64,000 bases of DNA from Teretinema zuelzerae (GCF_021021555.1 NZ_JAINWA010000003.1:930001-994000), one strand, 5' to 3'. Counted from the first letter of the stretch, positions 27,023 through 36,890 are shown. Numbers and translations: made by a program. The notes: generated by a model not told the origin, from the sequence alone.

Positions 27023-29089
27023 TCAGATCTCTTTAAGGCCTTTTTTACCGCGAGCGGCGGGCGCTTTTCCGCGGCGACCGCGTCCGGAGTCTACAACGCC
27101 GGCTTTAGCGGTTTTTTCCTTTGCCTGTCGTCCGCGGGCAGGAGCCTTAACGGGAGCAGGGGCGGAAACGGGCTCTGCGAGTGCGGGCGCGGGCTCGTCG
27201 TTCAGCATATCGAGATATGCGGAGCGGCCGACGGGTTCTCCAGCCTTGGGATCGTCCTCGTTGGAGCCGAACGTCTGAGCGATATCGGCGCGAACAGTCG
27301 AACGTCGGCGGCTGAACGATGCGAACGCAGCGTCCTGGAAGCCCTTCGATACGCCGTGGAGGAATTCGTTGAGAACGTTGGCCATTCCGTCGAGGGTGGC
27401 TTTCTTTCTCTTGATCGAAGTGATGTCCACGTCAAGAAGCAGACCGGGCTGAAGATGGAACGGATTGATCAGGTAGTCGAACTTGTTGAATTCCTTTTCG
27501 AGGAACGCAAGGCGCTCTTCCATTACGCGGCGTTCTACCGGGTACTGATAATCGTACATATTCTTCAGCTTGTCGCGCATGATGACCAGTTTCTTGCGGA
27601 GCTTGTCCTTTTCGAAAATGAAGGTTCTGTTCATTTTCTCGACTTCGGTCTCTGCGGGCTTCACGAAGGAAATTTCGTCCCATACCTTGGCGATGTCCTC
27701 GTACAGGGGATCGCCGTTCTTCTCTTTAATGTTCTTGCGGATCTTCTTCTTGTAGATCTTGGCAAGGTCGTTGAAGTCGGTTACGCGGGTAAGGAACTTT
27801 GAATCCTCGTAGCGGGTGGTCAGAACATCCCAAAGATGCTCAACCTCGGTCTCGAAGGAGCGAATCATGACTTCGTAAGCCTTGCGCTCTTCGAGCAGCT
27901 GCTGTTGATCGTAGTAGCGGAGGCGGATCTGATAGCGCTCGTCGGGAAGAAGAGCCGCATTGGTGTCGTCGTACTCGCGGAGGATGAGTTCGCGGGCGTT
28001 CTTGAGGTTTTCAATGAACTGATAACCCATCTTCGAGGTATCGAGAATCGAGGTAAGAGAGTTGATAGCGGTATTGAATCCGCGGTTGCGGATATTTTCG
28101 ATATCGATGATCTTCTTGAGATTCTCGCGGATGTTCAGCTGATCGAAGGTCGCCGGATCGATTTCGGCGCGAAGGTTGTTGATGCGGTCCATCAGCTCCT
28201 TGGCGATGACGTCGTAGCGCTTGCTCTTGGGATTGTCGACGTCGTCGGAAGCATGGTCCTTAACCTTGTTCATCCGGGCGAAGATGATTTCGCCGTCAGA
28301 CATTTCCTCGAGACCCTGGTCGATGCGCTCGTCCTTGATCTTCTCGATTTCCTTGTCGATCTCGTCCATGTAGTGCTTGGAAAGGAGATCCTTGATCAGG
28401 TACTCGACGGTCGCCTGATACTGGAAGATCGGGCTGATGAGTTCGGCGTCAAGGATGTTTACTGAAAGCTTTACATCGGTAACGGTCTTCGGCTTATAGA
28501 TATTGTCTTTGAAAGCGCATTTGACGATTGAATAGGCGTTTTCGCCGCGTACGAAGGCGCCGACGTCCGTCTTCTGGCGAAGAAGGGAGTTGGTGAGGGT
28601 TTCCAGATCGTTCACGCCGCGCTGGATATGGCCCTGCAAGTGTCCGTACATGTTGACCATGGATTTTTCGATTTCGCCGGTGTTGAACTTGTCAGCTCCT
28701 CCGACTTCATCGAGAAGGGTGGCGATCTCTTTCGGGGTATAACGGTTTAAAACCTTCATTTCCTCCCGATCCACGAAACCGCGAACCTTTTTTACCATTT
28801 CGTCTTCAGCGGTAACCATGTACCGGTTGAACATATTCTGGTAGTTCTGGTTGAAGTAGTTATACAGTTTCTCTTTAACGCCGCCCATAACATCCAGGCG
28901 CTGAAGCACTTCCGCGGGAAGTTTTGCGTTCATATGGTGAAGAACCTTGTTGGTTTCCTCTTCCAGAAGCTGATTAACTTCCTTCTGCTGATCGCGATAA
29001 TCCTGTGCGAGAGAGTTCCTAGAACCTACTGCGCTCGGCTTCTCAGGGTGGAAGACGTTGGGGCTCCTGGGCAGATCTATACTTGCCAT
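27023..29089 (-). CDS. cfpA: Cytoplasmic filament protein A
   Basis: A 688-residue protein that forms the ribbon of cytoplasmic filaments running under the periplasmic flagella in Treponema; it is a genus marker in my knowledge. It is helical and charged throughout (for example [19 protein letters not shown]), with extensive predicted coiled coil from about 30 to 570, and ends in a basic Ala/Lys/Gly tail ([16 protein letters not shown]). No enzyme motif is present. The length agrees with treponemal CfpA (about 680). It has its own strong promoter and terminator, fitting an abundant structural protein, and GGAG lies 9 bases before the ATG. This gene is the best single taxonomic clue in the window. 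Confidence 0.93.
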   Translation of the reverse strand: MASIDLPRSPNVFHPEKPSAVGSRNSLAQDYRDQQKEVNQLLEEETNKVLHHMNAKLPAEVLQRLDVMGGVKEKLYNYFNQNYQNMFNRYMVTAEDEMVKKVRGFVDREEMKVLNRYTPKEIATLLDEVGGADKFNTGEIEKSMVNMYGHLQGHIQRGVNDLETLTNSLLRQKTDVGAFVRGENAYSIVKCAFKDNIYKPKTVTDVKLSVNILDAELISPIFQYQATVEYLIKDLLSKHYMDEIDKEIEKIKDERIDQGLEEMSDGEIIFARMNKVKDHASDDVDNPKSKRYDVIAKELMDRINNLRAEIDPATFDQLNIRENLKKIIDIENIRNRGFNTAINSLTSILDTSKMGYQFIENLKNARELILREYDDTNAALLPDERYQIRLRYYDQQQLLEERKAYEVMIRSFETEVEHLWDVLTTRYEDSKFLTRVTDFNDLAKIYKKKIRKNIKEKNGDPLYEDIAKVWDEISFVKPAETEVEKMNRTFIFEKDKLRKKLVIMRDKLKNMYDYQYPVERRVMEERLAFLEKEFNKFDYLINPFHLQPGLLLDVDITSIKRKKATLDGMANVLNEFLHGVSKGFQDAAFASFSRRRSTVRADIAQTFGSNEDDPKAGEPVGRSAYLDMLNDEPAPALAEPVSAPAPVKAPARGRQAKEKTAKAGVVDSGRGRRGKAPAARGKKGLKEI

Positions 29090-29144
29090 TCTTCTTTCTC
29101 CTTATATGAAGTAAGTTTCCTATGTTTACCAGTCGATATTGTTC

Positions 29145-29172
29145 ATTATAAACATAGATCAAATTATGTAAA
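29145..29172 (-). promoter_or_regulatory. cfpA promoter
   Basis: TTTACA (29167-29172), 16-base spacer and a perfect TATAAT (29145-29150) on the minus strand. The leader is about 50 bases and ends with an AAGGAG-type ribosome site. Confidence 0.8.
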
Positions 29173-29205
29173 GCAATTTTTTTTTTTGTAGAATGCCAAA
29201 TGACG

Positions 29206-29211
29206 TATAAT
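29206..29211 (+). promoter_or_regulatory. -10 box for the vWA gene
   Basis: A perfect TATAAT lies 31 bases before the vWA start; the -35 region is a T run (TTTTTG) with no good hexamer. It is divergent from the cfpA promoter within a 153-bp gap. Confidence 0.45.
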
Positions 29212-29242
29212 AGTATAAAATAATCGATGGAGACGCAAAGCA

Positions 29243-30169
29243 ATGAAAAAACACCTGCTTCTGTTCATCTTAGTGTCCGGTTTCCTCATTTTCCCCGTAT
29301 GCGCAGGCGAACGCACCATACCGGTAGACATTTTTTTAATGGTAGACAAGTCCCTTTCAATGGCGGAACCGGGAAAATACGACTCGATGCAGGACTGGGT
29401 GAAGAGTCACTTTCTTGAACAGATGACCATTCCGGGCGACTGGATAATACTCTATCAATTTTACGGAACTCCCGAACACGTACTTACCGTCGAGATGAAG
29501 ACGGAAGCGGAAAAAGAGCGGATTATCGGCGCTTTTATGGACATTCGGCCGGACGGACAGTACACCGACATCGGACTCGCTCTGGACACCCTTCAGGAAG
29601 CCCTTGAACCGAGAAAGGACAACGGCCGCTATAAAATCATGCTGCTCCTGACCGATCTGAAACAGGAAGCTCCCTGGTCTTCGAGGTACGCAGGGGTCTC
29701 GGACAGCTTCGACAGCCCCTATCTTGCTCAGGCCCGCACGGTAGCACACGACAATTGGTTCGAAATAACCCTTGACATGGACATTCAGGACCAGGTTGTA
29801 AAAACAAGCCAGGAACTGTTCGCCTTCCTTTCAGAAAACCGCGAAGAACGATCGAAAAGCGGTTCTGCAGGATCCGCCGGAAGCGGCGCGGAAAGCGGTT
29901 CTGCAGGATCCGCCGGAAGCGGTTCGAAACAAGGAGAAGCCGGGGCGGCAGACGGCGGACCGGAGGGAAGAGTCCGCGAAGACCAGGGCGCAGGAACTGC
30001 CGAAACCGGCGGCGGTACGGGAGACGGGAAGAAATCCCGGGGAATGCCGACAGGCCCCCTACCCTATGCAGCCGCCGCTGTGTTACTATCCGCCGCAGTC
30101 GTGTTTTTCATTGTAAGAAGAAAACCTTCCGACAAAACGGAAGAGAAACAGACGATAACACACAGCTGA
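29243..30169 (+). CDS. Exported vWA-domain protein, Tp0750-like
   Basis: 308 residues: signal peptide ending near PVCAG, a von Willebrand A domain with an intact MIDAS (DKSLSM as DxSxS near 34, Thr in QYTDIGLAL, Asp in LLTDLK), a Gly/Ser-rich linker (about 200-260) and a C-terminal membrane helix (YAAAAVLLSAAVVFFIV) with a short basic tail. It is therefore anchored and exposed outside the inner membrane. The next gene starts 10 bases later. I recall that T. pallidum Tp0750 (vWA, reported host-protein degrading) and Tp0751 (pallilysin) form the same pair beside cfpA, and on that basis I name it; orthology is inferred from order and domain. Confidence 0.78.
   Translation: MKKHLLLFILVSGFLIFPVCAGERTIPVDIFLMVDKSLSMAEPGKYDSMQDWVKSHFLEQMTIPGDWIILYQFYGTPEHVLTVEMKTEAEKERIIGAFMDIRPDGQYTDIGLALDTLQEALEPRKDNGRYKIMLLLTDLKQEAPWSSRYAGVSDSFDSPYLAQARTVAHDNWFEITLDMDIQDQVVKTSQELFAFLSENREERSKSGSAGSAGSGAESGSAGSAGSGSKQGEAGAADGGPEGRVREDQGAGTAETGGGTGDGKKSRGMPTGPLPYAAAAVLLSAAVVFFIVRRKPSDKTEEKQTITHS
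29856..29922 (+). repeat. Two 31-bp direct repeats in the vWA linker
   Basis: The same 31 bases occur at 29856-29886 and 29892-29922 (period 36), encoding a duplicated SGSAGSAGSG linker. The period keeps the frame. Confidence 0.85.
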
Positions 30170-30179
30170 CGGGAACCAC

Positions 30180-31691
30180 ATGAAACGAAGCCTCATTCTG
30201 CTACTCACAGCGGTACTTATAGCTCTTTTCGCCTGGGCATGGACAAGCCGCATGCAGTATTCGCAGGGAAAATCGCAGCGGGAGTCCGCGAGAACCATCG
30301 TGCCGAGCCTTGATAAAGCCAGCCAAACCGAGCTGAAAGACGCGCTCACCGTGGCAAGCTACGACGAATCCCGACTGCAGCCGCTGGTGCCGCTCGAGAA
30401 CGATGAAACATTCCTCCAGGCTGTCGCGGCGGATCTGGACAAGGACGGTACAGCCGATCAGATTTGCGCGGTAAAACGGATCAACGAACAGACGATTACG
30501 CTGGTTCCCGGCGTGCAAAATCCAATTACCGGAGAATACGCGAGGATGGAGGCGATTCCCACCGGAGTCACTCTGGCAAGGACCCTGCTTTTTTACACGC
30601 TCGATATCATCGGAGACCGCAGGCAGGCTATCGTGTATTCGGGAATGAACGGCGAGAATCTCCAGGTGCTTGCCGTGTATCTTCCGGCGAAAACGGCAGA
30701 CGGAAAGCTTTCGTATACTGCTGTCGCGGATTTGAGATCGGACGGCAATATCGCCATCCAGGAAATACCGCGCTCGGACGCGTATAATCTGGGAGTCGCG
30801 AACGGCGAAAGTTATCCGATCCATACGTTCAATTCAGACCCCGAATCTCCGCAGTCGCTCAACCAGATCGAGCGGGTGTACCGATGGAATCGCGTGCTGA
30901 ATCGATACGAGAAGGCGTCGGAATCGCGCATTGACGGAAAGAAAATAGAAACCCGGCTTATTCAAAAGCTTCAGGGAGGCGACCTGGCCTCGTTCGAGGA
31001 TTTCCTGGACGGTTTATGGTACGTGCCGGCTTCCGGCAAGGCGGGAGAAGAGAAGTTCATCTTTTTCAACTCGAAGCAGAAGGAAATCATCTTTCATAAC
31101 GGAACGACGGAAGAAGTGTTTTTCAGGGAATCCGGAGCTGCCCGCAGATACGGAATCTATTTGACCACCCGAAACCAGTCTATTTCGAGCATCCGGCGCC
31201 TCATCGACATCGAGCTGACTGGAATCGACGAGATCAAGATAAAGGTTCAGGAAGACGTAAAACTGAAAATCGGGGTGGCTTCCGTTTGGGACGGCGCTTA
31301 CCGGAAAAAAACCGATCCCCTTGCCCTGCAGGATTCGCAGAAGGGCGATGAAGAGATGAAAAAACTCTCCGGCGCTTTGGCTTCGTGGAAAGGCGAATGG
31401 AAGTCCCAGGACGGACAGGCGTTTTCTGCGGAGAACGATGCGTATCGGTTGACGAAACACTCCGGAAGAACTGAGGAAGGGAACTTCGTCGTGCTGAGAA
31501 TGCAAAACAACGCGATTCTCCAGCTCCGGCAACGAGATTCGGGCAACACGAGCTTTTTCGCCGTCGGCCTCGAGTACGCGAAGGAAGGGGATCCCATCCC
31601 GCAGACGATGACGCTGACAGAGGTGAAGATCGGGATCGGAACGATGAGCTTGACGGGAAACCCACCGACCGCCTTCCGTCCGGCTAAATAA
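30180..31691 (+). CDS. Pallilysin-like exported protein
   Basis: 503 residues with an N-terminal membrane anchor or uncleaved signal (LILLLTAVLIALFAWAW). Near residue 90 is a calcium-type loop, DLDKDGTAD (DxDxDG), in an FG-GAP-like context. The C-terminal 230 residues (from about LDGLWYVPAS) are beta-rich and would fit the lipocalin-like barrel described for pallilysin Tp0751, a treponemal adhesin reported to have protease activity. No HExxH motif is present, so protease activity is not supported here. The call rests on position after cfpA and the vWA gene plus domain outline; direct similarity was not tested. Confidence 0.55.
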   Translation: MKRSLILLLTAVLIALFAWAWTSRMQYSQGKSQRESARTIVPSLDKASQTELKDALTVASYDESRLQPLVPLENDETFLQAVAADLDKDGTADQICAVKRINEQTITLVPGVQNPITGEYARMEAIPTGVTLARTLLFYTLDIIGDRRQAIVYSGMNGENLQVLAVYLPAKTADGKLSYTAVADLRSDGNIAIQEIPRSDAYNLGVANGESYPIHTFNSDPESPQSLNQIERVYRWNRVLNRYEKASESRIDGKKIETRLIQKLQGGDLASFEDFLDGLWYVPASGKAGEEKFIFFNSKQKEIIFHNGTTEEVFFRESGAARRYGIYLTTRNQSISSIRRLIDIELTGIDEIKIKVQEDVKLKIGVASVWDGAYRKKTDPLALQDSQKGDEEMKKLSGALASWKGEWKSQDGQAFSAENDAYRLTKHSGRTEEGNFVVLRMQNNAILQLRQRDSGNTSFFAVGLEYAKEGDPIPQTMTLTEVKIGIGTMSLTGNPPTAFRPAK

Positions 31692-31732
31692 GGCCGCGGG
31701 CGGCGGAATGTCCCGCCGCGAGAGGGGCGCTG

Positions 31733-32785
31733 TCAGTCGAAGACGAGGCTGCTTTCGAACCCGGCGTTCTTTAATTTTGCCGCGGTATTGAACGATGAAT
31801 CCTCGGGAACCAGCACGGAATAATAGACCGTGCCGCTCGGCCGGGTAACCGGCCTCACGATCGGCTCGAAGCCGTGGGACTTCAACTTTTTAATTAAATC
31901 TTCCGCATATTCCCGATTTCTGAAAAAACCCGTCTGTTGCCAGACGAGGCCTGAAGACTCTCCCGCTTGTACGGCGGATGAAGCGGAAGCGGCGGAATTC
32001 GCGGAGGCAGTAGCTGCATTCGAGGACGAAGAGGGCGCTGAAACCGTTTCCGGCGGGCCGGCGGTCTCGGCGGGCGCCGCCTGCGAGTTGAACAGAGCCA
32101 CCGATGACGGGCTTCGATTCATGAGATACCAGAACGAGACAGGCGAAATGCCCGCTTCGCCTCTGAGGACGGCGGCTTCAGGAGACACCGGCCAGGAAGA
32201 GAGGATCGCGTCCTTTGCGGAAGGGCGCAAACCCGACCAGTACAGGGTGAACAACAGGGCGGGCGCCCAATCGGAAAACGCGGGATTATCGGCGTACGAA
32301 AGCATGAGCGCCGAAGCGTCCTTTTCGTTGCCCTCCGCGAGCTGAATCCAGGCCGCAAGACAACGGGCTCTTACGAGAAGCTGTTCGTCGAAGGCGGACA
32401 GCAATACGGTTTGAACGAGAGACGAGGCCTGGGAGAGTTCATTCGCCGCAAGATAACAGCGGGCGGCGTCCAGAAGAAGGGAGTAGTCGCGGGCGGCCGG
32501 GTCGCTCCAGGACGCCTCGCTGTAATGCTTGGCCGCCGGCAAAAGCATGCCGGACCGTTCCTCCAGAGAAGCGAGGAAGGTTAGAATGGTCTTCTTCCCC
32601 GAAGCTGTTTTTTCCGCGGCGGCCTGAGCCCCCAAAGATCCTGCGACCTCGTCGAGCGAGCCCGCGGAAAGGGAGGATTCCAGGATTTTCGATATCCGGG
32701 ACGATTCGGATTGCGGGAAAAGAAAAGAAGGAAGACAAAGCAGAGCGGCGAGAAGATAAGGCTGAACGCGGGATGCGAATTTCAC
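31733..32785 (-). CDS. Exported SPOR-domain protein
   Basis: 350 residues: signal peptide (LLAALLCLPSFLFPQ), a helical TPR-like region (about 30-215), an Ala/Ser-rich linker (about 220-270) and a C-terminal SPOR domain (VWQQTGFFRNREYAEDLIKKL, then GFEPIVRP and YYSVLVPE). SPOR domains bind denuded peptidoglycan glycan strands, typically at division sites, so a cell-wall role is inferred. It overlaps the LapA-like stop by 4 bases (ATGA). Confidence 0.75.
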   Translation of the reverse strand: MKFASRVQPYLLAALLCLPSFLFPQSESSRISKILESSLSAGSLDEVAGSLGAQAAAEKTASGKKTILTFLASLEERSGMLLPAAKHYSEASWSDPAARDYSLLLDAARCYLAANELSQASSLVQTVLLSAFDEQLLVRARCLAAWIQLAEGNEKDASALMLSYADNPAFSDWAPALLFTLYWSGLRPSAKDAILSSWPVSPEAAVLRGEAGISPVSFWYLMNRSPSSVALFNSQAAPAETAGPPETVSAPSSSSNAATASANSAASASSAVQAGESSGLVWQQTGFFRNREYAEDLIKKLKSHGFEPIVRPVTRPSGTVYYSVLVPEDSSFNTAAKLKNAGFESSLVFD

Positions 32786-33090
32786 TTGCGTTCCCTGGGG
32801 GAAGGAGCTTCCGGAGAATAAAGGTGTTCATCCCCGGAAACGGGGCCTTTCTTTTTTGGTCCCTTGGCTGAAGGAGGCGCAGGGGGTGCTTTCTTTTTTT
32901 TCCCGGACAACAGAAGGGGAATGACGCACACGGCTCCCGCGCAAAAGGCGAAGAGCATGCTGATGACGACGGGAACGTCCCGGAACACGTGAAAGACAAA
33001 GGACACATCGCATCGATTATCGAGGTTGAACCCCACAAAGAGGGTGAACACCACCAAACCGAAGATATACACGATTACTTTGAAGGGCAA
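32782..33090 (-). CDS. LapA/DUF1049-like small membrane protein
   Basis: 102 residues with two transmembrane helices (VIVYIFGLVVFTLFVGFNL and VVISMLFAFCAGAVCVIPLL) and a basic, Pro-rich cytoplasmic tail, the LapA-like (DUF1049) plan. LapA in E. coli helps assemble lipopolysaccharide; treponemes mostly lack classical LPS, so the role here is open. Coupled to the SPOR gene by a 4-base overlap and 25 bp downstream of miaB. Confidence 0.65.
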   Translation of the reverse strand: MPFKVIVYIFGLVVFTLFVGFNLDNRCDVSFVFHVFRDVPVVISMLFAFCAGAVCVIPLLLSGKKKKAPPAPPSAKGPKKKGPVSGDEHLYSPEAPSPRERK

Positions 33091-33115
33091 AACAAGCCTC
33101 CTCTGCTTTAGAAAA

Positions 33116-34480
33116 TCAATCGACAGGAGCCTCAGTCATTTTCGCATGAAACGTACGCCCGCGCAAGCTGATCAGTTCCGCCTGGACGAAACGGCCGATA
33201 AGCGCCGGATCGAGCTGATCCCGGAACACCACCATGTCGCCGAATTCGGTATGACCGAATAATTCCTTTTCATTGTTGCGGGAAACCGATTCGACGAGGA
33301 CGGGCAGAACGGAGCCGACGCGCGCGCGCATCTGCTTCGCGCTCAACTCGTGCTGTAGCTCTATAACCCTGGCCAGACGACCCTTCTTGACGTCGTCGGG
33401 AATCCAGTTGTCCATTTCGTAGGCCTTCGTTCCTTCGCGGGGATTGAAGTGGTACATGAAGGCGCTGTAAAACTCGACGCGGCGGATAAGATCGAGGGTT
33501 TCCTCGACGTCCTCTTCAGTCTCTCCGGGAAAGCCGACAAGAATATCGGTGGAGATGGTGGCGTCGGGAATGCGCGTGCGGATTCGGTCCACGAGGGCGA
33601 GATAGGATTCGCGGGTGTAGCGGCGGTTCATGGCCGAGAGGATGCGGTTCGAGCCGTGTTGCACGGGGAGATGGATGAATCTGCAGTACACGCGTTCGCT
33701 CGCCAGCACATCGATGAGGGAGTCGGAGAGATCCTTCGGATGGCTGGACATGAATCTGATCCAGCGGATGCGGTTTTTTTCTTCGACCCTGCGGGCGATG
33801 CGGCGAAGCAATTCCGGAAAATCGACGATGGAGCCCGTATCGGGATCCTCCCATCGGTATGAATTGACGTTCTGGCCGAGCAGGGTCACTTCGCGGACGC
33901 CGCGGTCGGCGAGAAAGTCGAATTCGTCGAGAATGTCTTCCATATTCCGGGACACTTCCCGGCCGCGCACATAGGGCACGATGCAGTAGGTGCAAAAGTT
34001 GTTGCAGCCGTTCATAATCGGAACGAAGGACTGGAAGCTGCCCTCTTTCCAGGACGAAGGAGCGAAGTGGTACGCGTTTCCTTCCGGAATTTCGTCTCCG
34101 TGGTTCTGTTCCTCCGGAGTCCAGGTTCCGCCCGATTCTATTCGGGCGAAGATGGAATCGAATTCGTCGCGCTCGAACATGCCGACGACGTAATCGAGGC
34201 GGCGGTATTTTTTTTTCAACTCCGCGCGCAGGCGTTCGGCCATGCAGCCCATGACCAGAACGGTGAGGTTGCGGTGCTTTTTCTGGGCGCAGAAACGGCT
34301 GATGCGGCTCATCGCGCGGGTTTCGGCAGTGATGCGAACGGAACAGGTATTGACGACGACGAGATCGGCGACGTCGGCGGATTCGGCCACTGTCCAGCCG
34401 CGGGCGACGAGAAGCTGTTCGACCGAGGAGGATTCCGCCAGATTCATCTGGCAGCCGTAGGATTCAAAAAAGTAGGTCAC
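33116..34480 (-). CDS. miaB: tRNA-2-methylthio-N6-dimethylallyladenosine synthase MiaB
   Basis: Radical-SAM methylthiotransferase that modifies A37 of tRNAs reading UNN codons. The N-terminal [4Fe-4S] domain has cysteines in YGCQMNLAES, VVNTCSVR and LVMGCMAE. The radical-SAM CxxxCxxC is CNNFCTYCIVPYVRGRE near 155. The C-terminal TRAM domain (VESVSRNNEKELFGHTEF) is present. Length (454) is normal. The start overlaps the folE2 stop by 4 bases, so translation is coupled. Confidence 0.94.
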   Translation of the reverse strand: MTYFFESYGCQMNLAESSSVEQLLVARGWTVAESADVADLVVVNTCSVRITAETRAMSRISRFCAQKKHRNLTVLVMGCMAERLRAELKKKYRRLDYVVGMFERDEFDSIFARIESGGTWTPEEQNHGDEIPEGNAYHFAPSSWKEGSFQSFVPIMNGCNNFCTYCIVPYVRGREVSRNMEDILDEFDFLADRGVREVTLLGQNVNSYRWEDPDTGSIVDFPELLRRIARRVEEKNRIRWIRFMSSHPKDLSDSLIDVLASERVYCRFIHLPVQHGSNRILSAMNRRYTRESYLALVDRIRTRIPDATISTDILVGFPGETEEDVEETLDLIRRVEFYSAFMYHFNPREGTKAYEMDNWIPDDVKKGRLARVIELQHELSAKQMRARVGSVLPVLVESVSRNNEKELFGHTEFGDMVVFRDQLDPALIGRFVQAELISLRGRTFHAKMTEAPVD

Positions 34481-35271
34481 CGGGAGCCTCCCTCAGCGTA
34501 CGCGAACGCGTTGTGATTGTGAATGCTCTCGTAGTTCTCGGCTTCCACGCTGTACCAGGGAAAGTCCCCGAGGCGCGGGACGGCGAGCATCACGTCGCGG
34601 ACGAGGTCTTCCACGAATTTCGGATTCTCGTAGGATTTCTCCGTTACGTATTTTTCATCCTCCCGCTTGAGGAGGGTGTACAAGGCGCTGGAGGCGCATT
34701 CTTCCACAAGGGCGACGAGGTCTTCTATCCAGAAGAAGGGGCCGAGCTCGAGCTTGACGCGGACGATTCCGCGCTGGTTATGCGCGCCGTATTCGCTGAT
34801 CGCGCGCGAGCAGGGGCAGACGGTTTGCACGGGGACCGCGACCGAAACGAAAAAGGAGCGCGACGAGGGGCTGCCTTCAGGCGTTCCGGCCGAGACCGAG
34901 CCTTCGTAGGAGCAATCGTAGCTCATCATCGCCTTCTGTCCGGAGACGGGAGCGGATTTTTCCATAAAAAAAGGAAAGAAGATTTCGCCGAAGGAGCGGG
35001 ACGCTTCAAGGGAAACGCGGATTTCCTCCAGCATGTCGAGAAAGTGCGGCATCGAGAGATTTTCCCGATGCTGATGAAACACCTCGACAAAGCGGCTCAT
35101 GTGAGTCCCCTTGAAGTGGCGGGGAAGGTTCACATAGAGATTCACCGTCGCTGTGGAATACTGGCGGGAATGGTCCCGGTCCAATACGCGGACAGGATAG
35201 CGGAGATCCTTGATTCCGACTTTCTGTAAGGCTATGTCGCGGTCGTCCCGCTCGCTTTGTATATCTATCAT
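34477..35271 (-). CDS. folE2: GTP cyclohydrolase FolE2 (type IB)
   Basis: Makes 7,8-dihydroneopterin triphosphate from GTP, the first step to folate (or queuosine) pterins; the IB type tolerates zinc shortage. Diagnostic parts are FKGTHMSRFVE, the catalytic Cys in VCPCSRAISEYGAHNQRG and the C-terminal ESIHNHNAFAY. Length is 264. It lies 11 bases after folD and overlaps miaB, so folD, folE2 and miaB form one operon joining pterin and one-carbon metabolism to tRNA modification. Confidence 0.93.
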   Translation of the reverse strand: MIDIQSERDDRDIALQKVGIKDLRYPVRVLDRDHSRQYSTATVNLYVNLPRHFKGTHMSRFVEVFHQHRENLSMPHFLDMLEEIRVSLEASRSFGEIFFPFFMEKSAPVSGQKAMMSYDCSYEGSVSAGTPEGSPSSRSFFVSVAVPVQTVCPCSRAISEYGAHNQRGIVRVKLELGPFFWIEDLVALVEECASSALYTLLKREDEKYVTEKSYENPKFVEDLVRDVMLAVPRLGDFPWYSVEAENYESIHNHNAFAYAEGGSR

Positions 35272-35282
35272 TGCAATTCCGG

Positions 35283-36152
35283 TTACCTGTTTTTAGCGGC
35301 CTGAAGCGTGTTCTGCATGAGCATCGCGATGGTCATCGGGCCGACGCCGCGGGGCACGGGGGTTATGAAGGAGGCGACCTCGCAGGCGGGGAGGAAATCA
35401 ACGTCGCCGACGAGACGGAAACCGTTTTTCGCCGTCGGGTCTTCGACGCGGTTGACTCCAACGTCGATGACGGCGGCGCCGGGCTTTATCATGTCCGCGG
35501 TGATCATGCGGGGACTGCCGACGGCGGCGACGAGTATGTCGGCCTGGCGGGTGATGGACGGGAGATCGACGGTTCCGGTGTGGCAGATGGTGACGGTGGC
35601 GTTGCACTCGCGGCGGGCGAGAAGAAGGGCGAGCGGCTTGCCGACAATGTTGGAGCGGCCGACCACGACGGCGTGGGCTCCGCGGGTGTTGATGCCGGCT
35701 TCGCGGAGAAGCGCGATGACTCCGTGGGGCGTGCAGGGAAGAAAGCCGGGCCGGTCGATGACGAGATTTCCGACGCTGACCGGATGAAAGCCGTCGACGT
35801 CCTTTTCAGGATCTATCGCCATGATGACGCGGGCTTCGTCAATATGCCTGGGAAGCGGAAGCTGAACGAGAATGCCGTGAACCGAAGGATCCGCGTTCAG
35901 GGAGGAAATGAGGGCCAGAAGCTCGGCCTCCGAAACGGTTCCGGGAAGACGATAGCTCCGGTCCGCCATGCCGACTTCCGCCAGGGCTTTTTCCTTTCCC
36001 GCCACGTACGAAACGGACGCGGGGTTTTCGCCCACAAGCACGACCGCAAGACAGGGAATAACGCCGCCCGCTTTCAGCGCCGCGACTTCGGCCGCGACTC
36101 TTGCGCGAACGGAGGCCGCAACGGAAAAACCATCGATAACTGTTGCGCTCAT
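35283..36152 (-). CDS. folD: Methylenetetrahydrofolate dehydrogenase / cyclohydrolase FolD
   Basis: Bifunctional NADP-dependent enzyme interconverting 5,10-methylene-THF and 10-formyl-THF. It shows the catalytic Tyr/Lys region [24 protein letters not shown], the [11 protein letters not shown] loop and the dinucleotide site [15 protein letters not shown] start at MSATVIDG (289 aa), which has AGAGGT 7 bases upstream; a 29-codon upstream extension has no ribosome site and does not look like protein of this family. Confidence 0.95.
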   Translation of the reverse strand: MSATVIDGFSVAASVRARVAAEVAALKAGGVIPCLAVVLVGENPASVSYVAGKEKALAEVGMADRSYRLPGTVSEAELLALISSLNADPSVHGILVQLPLPRHIDEARVIMAIDPEKDVDGFHPVSVGNLVIDRPGFLPCTPHGVIALLREAGINTRGAHAVVVGRSNIVGKPLALLLARRECNATVTICHTGTVDLPSITRQADILVAAVGSPRMITADMIKPGAAVIDVGVNRVEDPTAKNGFRLVGDVDFLPACEVASFITPVPRGVGPMTIAMLMQNTLQAAKNR

Positions 36153-36232
36153 GAGTAATACCTCTTGTTTTGTGGATTGGAAGCCCGTAACGTGCGGACG
36201 ATCTACTTTGTTGTAACACGTACCGCCTTTAA

Positions 36233-36262
36233 TAGACAATAGCGGAATGAATGAGGTATAGT
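36233..36262 (+). promoter_or_regulatory. Promoter placing the transcript start at the ATG of the barrel gene
   Basis: TAGACA (36233-36238), 18-base spacer, TATAGT (36257-36262). The ATG at 36269 lies 7 bases after the -10 box, where transcription would start, so the mRNA would be leaderless. Confidence 0.55.
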
Positions 36263-36268
36263 GTGAAA

Positions 36269-36871
36269 ATGAAACAGGTGATCATCAGCGTGGTCCTGGC
36301 GTTGGCCGGGCTTTCTTTGGCAACGGCTCAGGAAACGGGGCCTTCTACTCAACCGGAATCCAATTTCGATTACGAACCGATACGCGCGGGAGACCAATAC
36401 ATCCGCATGGGCCTTGGAGCCGGAATACCTTTATTCAATATGACTCCGGACGGCATCGAAAGCGAAACGAACTTGAATCTCGGCGGAACCGGATCGATCG
36501 GCTATTCCAGATACCTTAATTCGAAAATCGCGGTCGGCGGGGAAATAACATTCGCCTTCAATACGACGATCGGCGGAAACATGTTTTTCTACCTCCCCCT
36601 GACGTTTAAAAGCACCTACGAGTTCGTCTACCGGAGGTTCCACTTCCCGGTCTCTCTGGGAGCGGGGTTCGCGTTCCAGACACACAACGCGAACTATTAC
36701 TTCGGACCGATGCTGAAGCCCGAACTCGGGGCTTACTGGAAATACTCTCCGGACTGGTCCTTCGGCATGACAGCCGCCTGGTCTCTGGTCCCTCAATGGT
36801 ATACGGACAGCGAATACAACCGGACGGGAAACTTCCTGGACATCAACGCGGGCTTCCGCTACCACTTCTAA
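36269..36871 (+). CDS. Small outer-membrane beta-barrel protein
   Basis: 200 residues: a signal peptide ending at SLATAQ, then alternating hydrophobic/polar strands with aromatic girdles ([33 protein letters not shown]) and a terminal Phe (FRYHF), the C-terminal signature recognised by the BAM machinery. It fits an 8-stranded OmpW or OmpA-like barrel; the substrate or role is unknown. I use the second ATG because it begins a standard signal peptide; the first ATG (36251) lies inside the promoter. A surface lipoprotein gene follows 19 bp later. Confidence 0.75.
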   Translation: MKQVIISVVLALAGLSLATAQETGPSTQPESNFDYEPIRAGDQYIRMGLGAGIPLFNMTPDGIESETNLNLGGTGSIGYSRYLNSKIAVGGEITFAFNTTIGGNMFFYLPLTFKSTYEFVYRRFHFPVSLGAGFAFQTHNANYYFGPMLKPELGAYWKYSPDWSFGMTAAWSLVPQWYTDSEYNRTGNFLDINAGFRYHF

Positions 36872-36890
36872 CGAGGGAGAACACATCATC

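Noticed and set aside
31698-31720. GC-rich hairpin between the pallilysin-like and SPOR genes
   Set aside because: The stem is short and has no T run on either side, so a terminator call is not supported.
36251-36268. Upstream ATG as the start of the barrel protein
   Set aside because: It falls inside the promoter and would add six residues before a normal signal peptide.
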